This document shows positions 7,552 to 16,384 of a stretch of DNA of 64,000 nt, piece by piece. The stretch comes from Deltaproteobacteria bacterium. Its GTDB lineage: Bacteria; Desulfobacterota; Desulfobulbia; Desulfobulbales; Desulfobulbaceae. A program made the translations under genes and the position numbers. Every line of letters starts with the position of its first letter. The stretch's first letter is position 1. The stretch lies in assembly GCA_024280455.1 (NCBI GenBank), contig JAJRQC010000135.1:33466-97465 (forward strand). The letters are read 5' to 3'. The notes under the pieces were generated by a model, which had not been told where the DNA came from, did not search any database, and saw nothing but the letters and a program-made list of their open reading frames with translations.

Positions 7552-8475
7552 ATGTCTGTCTATGTAACTGGCCACAAAAATCCGGATACTGATTCCGTCA
7601 CCGCTGCCATTGCCTATGCCGAGTTGATGAAGGCTCAGGGCGAGGATGCCATTCCGTCCATGCAGGGTGAGATGAACCCGGAAACTGTCGTTGTTCTCGA
7701 GCGCTTTGGCGTTGCCGCACCGGAGATCATGACTGATGCAACCGGCAAGCAGATTGCCCTGGTTGATCACAGTGACCTGAACCAGGCCCCGGATAACCTG
7801 AGTGCGGACAGTGTTGTTGCCATTGTTGATCATCATAAGATCGGTGATGTAACCACCAACCAACCCATTTTCTGCTGTGTTCAGCCTGTCGGCTGTACTG
7901 GAACCGTCCTCAAACAACTCTACGATATTGCCGGTGTTGCCGTTGATACCAAAGTCGCCGGCCTGATGCTGGCTGCCATTCTCAGCGATACCGTCAACTT
8001 CAAATCGCCCACATGTACGGATGCGGATAAGAAAGCCGTGGCCGAGCTCAAGGAGATTGCCGGTGTAACTGATACCGATGAACTGTTCATGGCCATGCTC
8101 AAGGCCAAAAGCTCGGTTGACGGTGTACCTGCACGGGATCTGCTCAACCGTGATTACAAGGATTTCGATATGAACGGCAACAAGGTCGGTTGCGGTCAGC
8201 TTGAGCTGGCAACCCTGGACCAGGTCGCCGCTATTCGTGATGACCTGCTTGCCGCCATGAAGGAGCAGAAGGCCGAAGGCGGACATCACACCATTCTGCT
8301 GATGCTTACCGATGTCGTCAAAGAGGGAACCGAGCTGGTTGTTGTTTCCGACGATCCTTCCCTTGTTGAAGGTGCCTTTGACAGCAAGCTCGACGGAACC
8401 TCCATGTGGATTCCCGGCATGATGAGCCGGAAAAAACAGACGGTGCCGAACATGCAAAAGGCATTCGGCTGCTAA
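7552..8475 (+). CDS. ppaC: Manganese-dependent inorganic pyrophosphatase (family II)
   Basis: This 307-aa cytoplasmic enzyme of the DHH phosphoesterase superfamily hydrolyses pyrophosphate, pulling biosynthesis and, in sulfate reducers, sulfate activation forward. The N-terminal GHKNPDTDS (7-15) and the VDHHKIGD motif (about 90-97) provide the Mn ligands. ILSDTVNFKSPT carries another metal-site aspartate, and C-terminal MSRKKQ (about 292-297) is the substrate-binding SRKKQ motif of the DHHA2 domain. Length is the usual ~309 aa, with no CBS insert. The AAGGAGG ribosome-binding site is strong. A long antisense open frame over it (7462-8457) is judged a shadow. Confidence 0.96.
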   Translation: MSVYVTGHKNPDTDSVTAAIAYAELMKAQGEDAIPSMQGEMNPETVVVLERFGVAAPEIMTDATGKQIALVDHSDLNQAPDNLSADSVVAIVDHHKIGDVTTNQPIFCCVQPVGCTGTVLKQLYDIAGVAVDTKVAGLMLAAILSDTVNFKSPTCTDADKKAVAELKEIAGVTDTDELFMAMLKAKSSVDGVPARDLLNRDYKDFDMNGNKVGCGQLELATLDQVAAIRDDLLAAMKEQKAEGGHHTILLMLTDVVKEGTELVVVSDDPSLVEGAFDSKLDGTSMWIPGMMSRKKQTVPNMQKAFGC

Positions 8476-8509
8476 GTACGTAGATTACGTACAGCTCGTT
8501 GTCGTATCA

Positions 8510-8541
8510 GGGGATGGCCTTCGTGGCCATCCCCTTTTTTT
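8510..8541 (+). terminator. Rho-independent terminator of ppaC
   Basis: A perfect 10-bp GC-rich stem (8510-8519 with 8525-8534) and a five-base ttcgt loop are followed by seven T residues. A short perfect inverted repeat, gtacgta/tacgtac, lies between the stop codon and this hairpin (8476-8492). Confidence 0.93.
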
Positions 8542-8568
8542 ACTTCTACTGCATGGCCGAGCATTTTT

Positions 8569-10191
8569 TCATCCTGCCGGGCACCGTATCTTTTGAATTT
8601 TTTCAGTGTAGATAAAATTTTTATCCCGCTGGTCGGTATGGCACTGCAGGCAGATGTCCTGGTCAGGCTTTGCCGGGAGGACGGATTCGGGCATTTTGCT
8701 ATGCTTGCGCGCCGGGCCGTGGCAGGTCTCGCAGCCGACCCCCTGCAACTCAAGCGGAATGTTGCTCAGCAAATCTTTTTCCTGAGCCTGACCGCTGTCA
8801 TATGTGGGCAGGGTAACATGGCAGAGCAGGCAGTCCGGATTGTACTGTTGATCCAGATCAGCCAGAGTTTGCCAGGCCTTGGCGTGGTTGGTTGAGAGGT
8901 AAAATGATGTCTGTTCATGATGACATTTTTTGCAGGCCGGCCAACCGGCCATCTCCTGCAGGGGTTCTGGAAATTTGTTGTTTCCTGTTGTCTGCCGTTT
9001 TCCCGCCTGTTGTTTTTTTCGTTTTTGCTGAGCCTTGCGGTTGATCTGGTTAACCTCGCGTCTGGTCTGGTCGACGATGGCCTTGATTGACCTGTCTTCG
9101 GGCATGGAGGCTTTAAGGGCAATAAAACTGTTCTTGTAGCTGCACGTTGCCTGAGCCTGTCCATCACTCTCTATTTGCGCCTGCATCCGCTGTATGGCCT
9201 GTTCACTTTGTGCCTTGTTGTTCAGCAGCTGTTGAAACTGAGTGTTCTTTGCCAGGGCCTGCTCCGTGTTTCGTTTTTGCATCCGCCCGATCTGCCAGTT
9301 TATCCGGTCAAGACGATTTTGTTCTTTTTGCAGTTGAGTTGGGATAGGTTTGCCCCAGGTTTTGGAGCTGTTCCAATTGATCTGTAAAAACCCTACAGAC
9401 TTTCCACGGGTTTCCGTCTGGCAGAGAAGGGTGTTGTTGATGTTGACCGGGGGCTGGTTGCCGCCGCCCTGTCCGGATTGGAAGAGAATATGAATGGTGT
9501 CGAATTGCCGGGCAATCTCTTCGTTTACTCTTCTTGGTTCGCTGGAGAGCAGGATAATCATATCCGCTTGTTTCTCGACTTCCTGAAGTATTTTCGGCAG
9601 GATTGACTGCCAGGGCAGGATATGAAATCCTTTGTCTTGCAGCATGTTTCCAGGGTTGCCGGTTAAACCGAGGATGGCGATCTTTAACGTACCCGCCCGG
9701 GTCAGCAGATACGGCTTGAATACGGGAGTAGTGCCGCGATTGGGGTATAGATTCATGGAGAGAAAGCTCAGGTTGTTTTCTCGTTCCAGTTGTTTGAGAA
9801 ATGGCAGACCGGCGGCAAGGTCATGGGGTGCAATCCCGACTGCCCTGGTCCCCATTGCACTCACGGCCCGGGCAATTCCCTGTGCGGTTCGTTTTGCAGC
9901 CTCTTCCGCCGTTGCTGTAAGCATGGGTTGTTTGAAGAGCAGTGCCCCACTGTCGAGAATAAGGGCAGGGGTGTCCTCGGTTCCAGTAAGTCGATCGATT
10001 TGAAACGCTTTTCTGGACAGACCGCCCAGTTGCTTGCTGCTTCAGCCACAGGCTTCGAGCTCGCTGCGGACATCGTTACTGTACAAGAGGAGCAGGTTTG
10101 ATCCGGCATGACTGATTGCCGGTCTCAGGCATGCAAGGGTGATAACCGCCATAAGAATATGTAAAAAATTATTTCTGCTGTTGGGTTGCAT
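8569..10191 (-). CDS. Predicted selenocysteine-containing UshA/metallophosphoesterase-like tetrahaem cytochrome c
   Basis: This is read as one 540-aa frame, with the in-frame UGA at 10044-10042 (codon 50) taken as selenocysteine. The signal peptide (residues 1-29, ending SHA) directs export. Residues 33-60 read LLLLYSNDVRSELEACG-U-SSKQLGGLSRKA, which looks like the start of 5'-nucleotidase-like proteins whose homologues, as I recall, have Cys-Gly-Cys there. Several canonical phosphoesterase metal ligands look replaced, so catalysis by that domain is doubtful. A basic helical linker (~200-400) leads to four haem motifs (CKKCH, CLLCH, CETCH, CLQCH near 420, 454, 487 and 514), as in cytochrome c554-like domains. 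The start overlaps the rarA end by 23 bp. Without recoding, the product would stop after 49 aa. An internal ATG at 9924 would give a signal-less protein unable to receive haem. Confidence 0.8.
10013..10044 (-). promoter_or_regulatory. Candidate bacterial SECIS element (UGA plus apical-loop hairpin)
   Basis: Directly after the UGA (10044-10042), bases 10029-10024 (CTGGGC) pair with 10018-10013 (GTCCAG), giving six pairs with one G-U around the five-base loop GGTCT (10023-10019). From UGA to the loop GG is 18 bases. As I recall the E. coli fdhF SECIS, both the GGUCU loop and that spacing are the same. GGU CUG also encodes a conserved Gly-Leu, so part of the match could be coding constraint. Confidence 0.7.
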
Positions 10192-11509
10192 GGGTGTGTG
10201 CTCTCTCCTGTAATATTTTTCGCCATTTAACCAGGCGATCGCGAATTACGGCCTCAAAGCCGCGGTTGGTCGGTTCATAATATCTGCGCCCGGATAACTC
10301 ATCCGGGAGGTGCTCCTGATCGACAAGGCCATGCTGCTGTTCATGGGCATACTTGTACCCCTTGCCGTAGCCGATTTTTTTCATCAGGCCGGTGGGCGCA
10401 TTCCTGAGATGCAGGGGAACCGGCAGGGTTCCCGTTGCCCTGATGTCTTTATTTATCTGTTGTTCAGTCCTGTACAGAGCATTGCTCTTGGGGGCGGTTG
10501 CAAGATAGGTAACGGCCTGCAGGAGAGCAAGCTCCCCTTCAGGAGAACCCAGCATGTGAAAGGCATCACGGCAGTTGAGGGCGACCTGCAGGCTCTGGGG
10601 ATCGGCGTTGCCGATATCTTCACTGGCAAACCGGATAAGCCGGCGGGCAATATACAGCGGGTCTTCTCCGCTGATCAACATGCGCCGCAGCCAGTAGGCC
10701 GCTCCGTCCGGGTCACTGTCACGCATGCTCTTGTGCAGGGCGGAGATGATATTATAATGTTCTTCTCCATTGTTATCATAGCGGAGATTGTGGTGCTGCT
10801 GGCCCGCTTCCCGGATAAGCGACTCCGAGATTTCTTTGAGTTCGCCGGATTCGGGAAGCAGTGAGGCCGCTGTTTCCAGGCAGTTCAGGGCCCGACGGCA
10901 ATCGCCATCGGCCAGCATGGCCAGCAGCTCCAGGGCCGTATCTGTTATGCTGAGTTTTCGTGCTCCCAGACCTTGTTTCCTGTCGGCCAGCGCTCGTTGT
11001 GTAATCGTCTTGATGTCCTCTCTGCTCAGGGGCTGGAGGACTAGAACCTGACAGCGGGAGAGCAGCGGGGCGATGACGTGAAAAGAGGGGTTTTCGGTGG
11101 TGGCTCCGATCAGGGTCAGCAGGCCGCTTTCGACGTGGGGCAGAAAGGCATCCTGCTGCCCCTTATTGAACCGGTGAATCTCATCGACAAAGAGAATGGT
11201 CTGTCGCTTGGCACTCTGGTGTTTTGTCTCGGCCTCGGCGACAATCCTCCTGACATCCTTAACCCCGGACAGGACAGCAGAAAAAAAGATAAAGTCGGCG
11301 GCCAGGGTATTTGCCAGAACCGTTGCCAGCGTTGTTTTGCCTGATCCTGGAGGGCCCCAGAGCAGCAGTGAGGGGATTTTTCCTCGTTCAAGCAGTCCGC
11401 TGAGCAGGCGATTGCTGTCTGTGAGATGTTTCTGGCCGGCAAATTGATCAAGAGAGTCAGGCCGCATCCGCTCGGCAAGCGGTGCATTATGCTGGTATTT
11501 ATTTTTCAT
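10169..11509 (-). CDS. rarA: Replication-associated recombination protein A (AAA+ ATPase)
   Basis: This 446-aa protein of the RarA/MgsA/WRNIP1 family is a clamp-loader-like AAA+ ATPase that acts at stalled replication forks. Walker A is [11 protein letters not shown] (about 52-62), Walker B is [15 protein letters not shown], and sensor 1 sits in GATTENPSF, the family signature. The C-terminal half ([43 protein letters not shown] and [11 protein letters not shown]) is the tetramerisation/MgsA_C region specific to RarA. Length is standard. The 3' end overlaps the start of the Sec-cytochrome gene by 23 bp, so the two are probably co-transcribed. Confidence 0.96.
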   Translation of the reverse strand: MKNKYQHNAPLAERMRPDSLDQFAGQKHLTDSNRLLSGLLERGKIPSLLLWGPPGSGKTTLATVLANTLAADFIFFSAVLSGVKDVRRIVAEAETKHQSAKRQTILFVDEIHRFNKGQQDAFLPHVESGLLTLIGATTENPSFHVIAPLLSRCQVLVLQPLSREDIKTITQRALADRKQGLGARKLSITDTALELLAMLADGDCRRALNCLETAASLLPESGELKEISESLIREAGQQHHNLRYDNNGEEHYNIISALHKSMRDSDPDGAAYWLRRMLISGEDPLYIARRLIRFASEDIGNADPQSLQVALNCRDAFHMLGSPEGELALLQAVTYLATAPKSNALYRTEQQINKDIRATGTLPVPLHLRNAPTGLMKKIGYGKGYKYAHEQQHGLVDQEHLPDELSGRRYYEPTNRGFEAVIRDRLVKWRKILQERAHTHATQQQK

Positions 11510-11654
11510 GGGCTTGTCTTTAATATTGACTGAAATTCACTTAGACGTCAAGGGAATGCTTCTGTTCTTTTGCGGTCTATTCCTTGCCTTGCACAGGGCT
11601 TGATGGTAAGGTGAGACAGTAAATATTGTAAGATTATCTGCCGAAGAGAAAGGT

Positions 11655-13184
11655 ATGAAACAACCGATTCTGCTCATTGCAGAGGAAACAACATATTCTG
11701 CCCGTATCCGCCTGCTACTCGATGGATATGAGATATTCCAGTGTGAAACCGTTGCCGATGGGGTGCTGTTGTGCAGACAGCACACCATTAACCTGATTCT
11801 TGTCGCTGAAAATGTCGGCGGACGGGGTGGTTGTGAGGTTTTTAATGAATTGCGCCGGCAATGTCCAACTGTGTCGGGGCTGCTTCTGGCCGAAACGGAA
11901 GATAATATACTGCTACGTCAGGCTATTGATGCCGGTATCTGCGGTCTGGTTGAATTGCCTCTTGATGCCGAACAGCTGAATATCCGGGTTGCCGGTGCCA
12001 TGGAGTCGGTGACCCTGCGGGAGGAAAACACCCGGTTGCGCACCCTGCTTCCCCTGTACTCTCTTGGAGAGCAGTTTCTCTCCGCCGTCAGTGAAAAAGA
12101 GGTTCTGGATAACCTGCTGGATGAGGTTGTTCAGCAGACCGGTGCCGGTCAGGTTTCGGTGATGCTGTTTGATGCCGCTGAGGCCTGCCTGCGTATTGCC
12201 GCTGCCAGGGGGATGGATAAGGATCTGGTGGAGTCCATCCGTCTCCAGCCCGGTGACCAGATTGCGGGTTGGGTGTTTCAGGAGGGGAAACCGGTTATCC
12301 TCAATCGTGACACCCAGCAAAAAACACTCTTTGCCCCCCTACTGAAACGAACGGAGATTACCTCGGCCATTTCTTTTCCCTTAAGTGTCCGGGGAAACAT
12401 TCTCGGGGTTCTTAATATCAGCCGGGTCGCCGAGGATTCTTTTTTTTCGGAAGCGGACAATGAAATGCTGGGCATCATCTGCGGGCAGGCCGCCCTTGCC
12501 CTTGAAAATGTTCGATCGCTTGAAGTGGCGAAAAACACGACCCGGATGCGAACCCTGTTTGAGCAGTATGTGGCTCCTGAAGTTGCTGAGATTCTCCTGG
12601 CCAGTGATGTCGATATCATGGGGGTCGGCGAGATCAAAGAGGTCACGGTCCTCTTTGCCGACATACGTAACTTTACCAATCTTGTCCAGCATCTGGAGCT
12701 GTCGGACCTGCGAATATTTCTCAACGAGTTTTTTCAGATTTTCACCGATACCATTTTTCAGAATCAGGGGACTGTGGACAAGTTTATGGGTGATGCCGTT
12801 CTTGCCGTATTCGGGGCCCCGGTTGAGCAGGAGAATGCGAATCTGGCCGCTGTGCGGACGGCCCAGGTTATCCGGGACCGGTTTGAATCGCTGCGTGTCC
12901 GCTGGGCGGAGCACAGTGAGGACTTTCGAACCGTTGACCTGGGAATAGCCGTGACCTGCGGGCAGATGTATCTCGGCAATGTCGGCTCAGCCAGGCGTCT
13001 TGACTACACGGTCATCGGCACCCCGGTGAATATTGCCCAGCGCCTTGCGGCGGAATCTTCCCGCAGTCGGATTTATCTGACGGAACCGGTCCGGCAGGAT
13101 GTCTGTTCGCAGATTGAAACAGATGAGGTCGGTAATATTTCCCTGCGGGGAGTAGAAGACAAGGTGCTTGTTTTCAGTGTATAA
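11655..13184 (+). CDS. Class III adenylate cyclase with degenerate receiver and GAF domains
   Basis: This 509-aa signalling enzyme has three parts. Residues 1-120 are a receiver-like fold, but the acidic pair is shifted (IAEET), the phospho-acceptor Asp is absent (ILVAENVGG) and the usual Lys-Pro is LP. Residues ~150-295 are a GAF domain. Residues ~320-505 are a class III cyclase catalytic domain: FADIRNFT metal Asp, VDKFMGDAVLAVFG with the adenine-selecting Lys and second metal Asp, and DYTVIGTPVNIAQRL with the second adenine-selecting Asp and the Asn/Arg pair. This residue set predicts ATP rather than GTP as substrate. It has no membrane segment. The inputs are unknown. A PilZ gene lies convergent downstream. 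Confidence 0.88.
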   Translation: MKQPILLIAEETTYSARIRLLLDGYEIFQCETVADGVLLCRQHTINLILVAENVGGRGGCEVFNELRRQCPTVSGLLLAETEDNILLRQAIDAGICGLVELPLDAEQLNIRVAGAMESVTLREENTRLRTLLPLYSLGEQFLSAVSEKEVLDNLLDEVVQQTGAGQVSVMLFDAAEACLRIAAARGMDKDLVESIRLQPGDQIAGWVFQEGKPVILNRDTQQKTLFAPLLKRTEITSAISFPLSVRGNILGVLNISRVAEDSFFSEADNEMLGIICGQAALALENVRSLEVAKNTTRMRTLFEQYVAPEVAEILLASDVDIMGVGEIKEVTVLFADIRNFTNLVQHLELSDLRIFLNEFFQIFTDTIFQNQGTVDKFMGDAVLAVFGAPVEQENANLAAVRTAQVIRDRFESLRVRWAEHSEDFRTVDLGIAVTCGQMYLGNVGSARRLDYTVIGTPVNIAQRLAAESSRSRIYLTEPVRQDVCSQIETDEVGNISLRGVEDKVLVFSV

Positions 13185-13211
13185 CGGTGGGTGGAAAAAA
13201 AGAGGCGGCAG

Positions 13212-13661
13212 TTAACCGTTCACGGTTCTGGTCACGGCGTGCGACGACCACCAGTTGCCCCGTTTTTGCTGCTGTATCCTCATCGCCTTGTGCAGTCGTT
13301 TCATCTGGTCCCCCTCAGGATGGGTCATGAAATCGACGCCCATTTTAAAGGCCCTGATTTGATCCTGGCGAAACAGATCCATCCAGACCGGTCTGGCTGC
13401 AATGGAGAACTTGATATTGTCCGGAGGGATATTCATGGTCAGTTGGAGCAGCCATGAATCATTTTCACGGGTTGAGTGAAAGACGTGGTACGCATCTTTC
13501 ATGACCTGCGACATGAGCAGGCAGGCCCCATGGTCGGAGATATCTATTATGCGTCCGGAAAAGGGACCGGACAGCAGGACCCCGGTAGTGCCGTTTTTGG
13601 CAGTTACCATGATGGGGAGATAGTCGGTAATTCGTTTTGATCGTCTCAGTTCTGTGATCAT
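13212..13661 (-). CDS. PilZ domain protein (probable c-di-GMP receptor)
   Basis: This 149-aa single-domain protein carries both c-di-GMP contact motifs: the N-terminal RRSKR (RxxxR, about residues 6-10) and DISDHGACL (DxSxxG, about 42-50), followed by a beta-barrel pattern. Binding of c-di-GMP is therefore likely. The output is unknown. It is convergent with the adenylate cyclase gene, with a short perfect aaccgt/acggtt inverted repeat over its stop codon. The upstream region (13662-13816) is divergent to gabD. Confidence 0.85.
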   Translation of the reverse strand: MITELRRSKRITDYLPIMVTAKNGTTGVLLSGPFSGRIIDISDHGACLLMSQVMKDAYHVFHSTRENDSWLLQLTMNIPPDNIKFSIAARPVWMDLFRQDQIRAFKMGVDFMTHPEGDQMKRLHKAMRIQQQKRGNWWSSHAVTRTVNG

Positions 13662-13816
13662 GCCGTCATTGATGTACCGGGAAAAGTTGCATACTTACCT
13701 TCTTTTATCACATTTGGGTAAATTCATAAATAAAAAAGAACGAACTTGTACGCTGATGCGTTTTGTTTCTTATTGTCAGCTGCATCAGGTTTCATAAGGA
13801 ATTGATTGGAGTCGTC

Positions 13817-15280
13817 ATGAAGTTGAAAGAACCTCGGCTGCTGCAGCAGCAATGTTTCGTGGCTGGAAAATGGATTTCCGCCGTTTCCGGTAAAACCTTT
13901 GCGGTGCATAATCCGGCAACCGGTGAGCAGGTCGGTACGGTGCCGTCCCTGGGTCGGGAGGAGACGGCTCAGGCTGTTGACGCCGCCGACAGTGCCTGGC
14001 CGGCCTGGCGAAGCATGACCGCCCATGCCCGTTCCCGTATACTCCGGCGCTGGTATGAGCTCATTGTTAAGCATCAGGATGATCTGGCCCTGATCATGAC
14101 CACGGAACAGGGGAAACCGCTGGCAGAATCTCTGGGTGAGGTACTCTACGGGGCCAGTTTTGTGGAGTGGTTTGCCGAAGAGGCCAAGCGGGTGTACGGC
14201 GATACTATCCCCATGGGCCAGCCGGGCAAGCGTATTATCGTTATTAAACAGCCGGTCGGGGTCTGTGCCGCTATCACTCCCTGGAATTTTCCTTCGGCCA
14301 TGATCACCCGTAAAGCGGCTCCCGCACTTGCCGCCGGTTGTCCGGTTGTGATAAAACCGGCGGCCCAGACCCCGTTTTCCGCCCTGGCTCTGGCTGAGCT
14401 CGCCCGGGAGGCCGGAGTTCCACCGGGAGTGTTTAATGTGCTGACCGGACCCGCAGGTGAAATCGGTGGAGAGTTGACAGAAAGCTCGGTTGTGCGAAAA
14501 CTCAGTTTTACCGGTTCTACGGCGGTGGGTAAGATGCTGATGCGCCAGTGTGCGGACACGGTCAAAAAGATTTCTCTTGAACTGGGCGGACATGCGCCCT
14601 TTATTGTCTTTGATGACGCCGACCTTGACCAGGCGGTTGAAGGAGCCATTGCCTCCAAGTATCGTAACTCGGGTCAGACCTGTGTATGCGCCAACCGATT
14701 TATTGTTCAGGAGGGAATCTATGAAGCCTTTGCCGAGCGGTTGATTCAGGCGGTGACGGATCAACTCAAGGTCGGCAACGGTCTTGATGAGGGGGTCAAC
14801 CAGGGGCCGCTTATCGATCTGAACGCGGTCATGAAAGTGGAACAGCATATTGAGGATGCGCTGGGCAAGGGCGCTCGTTTAGGATGCGGCGGCAAGCGTT
14901 CAGGGGAAAACGGCTTCTTTTTTGAACCTACTATTCTGCTCGATGTGACCACCGACATGCTGATTGCCTATGAGGAGACCTTCGGGCCGGTGGCCCCTCT
15001 GTTCTCCTTTGCCACCGAGGAAGAAGCCGTGGCCATGGCCAATGACACCCCTTACGGTCTGGCATCCTATTTTTACAGCCGGGACGTGGGCCGGGTCTGG
15101 CGGGTGGCCGAGGCCCTGGAATATGGAATGGTCGGGATGAATACCGGCATCATGTCCACCGAGTCCGCTCCATTTGGCGGCATAAAAGAATCCGGCATCG
15201 GCCGGGAGGGCTCAAAGTATGGAATTGATGAATACCTGGAGTTGAAATATCTCTGCCTGGGCGGAATTGAGAAGTCGTGA
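13817..15280 (+). CDS. gabD: NAD(P)-dependent succinate-semialdehyde dehydrogenase
   Basis: This 487-aa soluble enzyme oxidises succinate semialdehyde to succinate. It aligns by eye end to end with E. coli GabD: ITPWNFPSAMITRKAAPALAAGC, LSFTGSTAVGK for dinucleotide binding, SLELGGHAPFIVFDDADLD with the catalytic Glu, the nucleophile Cys in NSGQTCVCANR, ETFGPVAPLF, and C-terminal GGIKESGIGREGSKYGIDEYLELKYLC. The frame extends 18 codons further upstream, but the ATG at 13817 has GGAG six bases before it and gives the usual family length. No GABA transaminase gene is adjacent, so the source of the semialdehyde is unclear. Confidence 0.93.
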   Translation: MKLKEPRLLQQQCFVAGKWISAVSGKTFAVHNPATGEQVGTVPSLGREETAQAVDAADSAWPAWRSMTAHARSRILRRWYELIVKHQDDLALIMTTEQGKPLAESLGEVLYGASFVEWFAEEAKRVYGDTIPMGQPGKRIIVIKQPVGVCAAITPWNFPSAMITRKAAPALAAGCPVVIKPAAQTPFSALALAELAREAGVPPGVFNVLTGPAGEIGGELTESSVVRKLSFTGSTAVGKMLMRQCADTVKKISLELGGHAPFIVFDDADLDQAVEGAIASKYRNSGQTCVCANRFIVQEGIYEAFAERLIQAVTDQLKVGNGLDEGVNQGPLIDLNAVMKVEQHIEDALGKGARLGCGGKRSGENGFFFEPTILLDVTTDMLIAYEETFGPVAPLFSFATEEEAVAMANDTPYGLASYFYSRDVGRVWRVAEALEYGMVGMNTGIMSTESAPFGGIKESGIGREGSKYGIDEYLELKYLCLGGIEKS

Positions 15281-15353
15281 TGACCGCCATGATGCGTCGG
15301 AGCAGCGTTGACGCGACACTGGTGTTGCCTGTATGGGAACAGCGGCATGATAA

Positions 15354-15554
15354 GTGCGATTGATTCTTCTGTCCTCACGGTCTTCATTCCGACATTTTTT
15401 TGGTGTCGGCAACGCCGGGGCTATGACAGTTGTCTATGCGAGCAGTGGCAAAACACTCCGCGTTTTTTTGCAGAAAAAGGGCAATGTACGGGCAATGAAC
15501 CGGGTTGCCGGGACTATGATGCTGGGTGTTGGTCTCTGGATGGCTGTGGGATAA
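15354..15554 (+). pseudogene. Remnant of a LysE/RhtB-family exporter (C-terminal fragment)
   Basis: A 66-codon open stretch encodes GAMTVVYASSGKTLRVFLQKKGN followed by MNRVAGTMMLGVGLWMAVG, which matches the last helix and the basic loop before it of LysE-type amino-acid exporters. These proteins are normally about 205 aa. A stop codon lies immediately upstream in frame, and no N-terminal helices can be found before gabD, so this looks like a decayed gene end rather than a working protein. Confidence 0.5.
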
Positions 15555-15646
15555 GAAGCAGAGGATGATCAGTGAGCGTCTTTACCTGGTTTTTTGACAA
15601 TGCTGCGGTGGGTTTTCAGGTATCCTGTCGTATACGGCTATCTTGA

Positions 15647-16384
15647 CTATTCCAGGTCCCGGCTGTCCACATAGGCATAAGCACTGTGTTTGTGGATGGA
15701 TTCGAAGCTTTCGACCCCGATGGAAAACCAGCCGATATCCGGGTGGGCCAGGGCCTTCTGGGCCACCATCCGGACCACGTCTTCGACAAACATGGGGTTT
15801 TTGTAGGCCTCTTCCGTTACATATTTTTCGTCCGGTCGTTTGAGCAGGGCATACAGCTCACAGGAACCACAGCCCTCCACCAGGCTGATCAGCTCTTCCA
15901 GCCATATGAACCTGAGTGGCTGCACAGTCAGGGTGACCTCGGCCCGCTGGTTGTGGGCGCCTGCTTCGCTGATCTCTTTGGAGCAGGGACAGAGCGTAGT
16001 CACCGGCACTTCAACCGTTAAGAGTAATTTCTGGCTGCCCTTGGTGGTGCCCTTGAATGAACACTGGTATTCCATCAGGCTGCTGGTTCCGGTGACCGGG
16101 GCTTTTTTGGCGAGAAAATAAGGGAAGCGCATTCCCATGGTCGCCTGTTGGGCCTGAAGTCGTTGCCGTACTTTGCCGAGCAGTTCAGGAAAGATGGTCG
16201 CATGCATGTCCCGGCGATATCTGCCCAGAAGTTCCGTAAACACGGAGACACAGGAACCCCGTAACTTATGGGGCATGTCAGCCTGCAGCGAGATGGTGGC
16301 CACGGTCTGCTGCAGGGAGCCGTTCCTTTCCCGGATACTGACCGGGCAGGTAAAGTTGTTGATGCCGACGGAGTCAAGTTTCAT
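15647..16384 (-). CDS. folE2: GTP cyclohydrolase IB
   Basis: This 245-aa cytoplasmic enzyme converts GTP to 7,8-dihydroneopterin triphosphate, the entry step to folate and queuosine precursors. The FolE2 signature is clear: the catalytic cysteine sits in TTLCPCSKEIS (about residues 130-140), with AHNQRAEVTLTV and a C-terminal HPDIGWFSIGVESFESIHKHSAYAYVD segment. Type IB enzymes use several metals, not only zinc. The sequence is a little shorter than the ~260-270-aa family norm. The gene is single, with intergenic DNA on both sides. Confidence 0.93.
   Translation of the reverse strand: MKLDSVGINNFTCPVSIRERNGSLQQTVATISLQADMPHKLRGSCVSVFTELLGRYRRDMHATIFPELLGKVRQRLQAQQATMGMRFPYFLAKKAPVTGTSSLMEYQCSFKGTTKGSQKLLLTVEVPVTTLCPCSKEISEAGAHNQRAEVTLTVQPLRFIWLEELISLVEGCGSCELYALLKRPDEKYVTEEAYKNPMFVEDVVRMVAQKALAHPDIGWFSIGVESFESIHKHSAYAYVDSRDLE

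Noticed and set aside
7462..8457. 331-codon open frame antisense to ppaC
   Set aside because: It mirrors a strongly supported family gene, and its translation resembles no protein family.
10042..10044. In-frame TGA as a sign that the cytochrome gene is a pseudogene or starts at 9924
   Set aside because: Frame and domain order are intact on both sides, a signal peptide is present only upstream, and a SECIS-like hairpin follows the UGA. Sequencing error cannot be fully excluded.
13724..14848. 374-codon open frame antisense to gabD
   Set aside because: It is a shadow of a near end-to-end match to GabD. No family-like motifs are seen.
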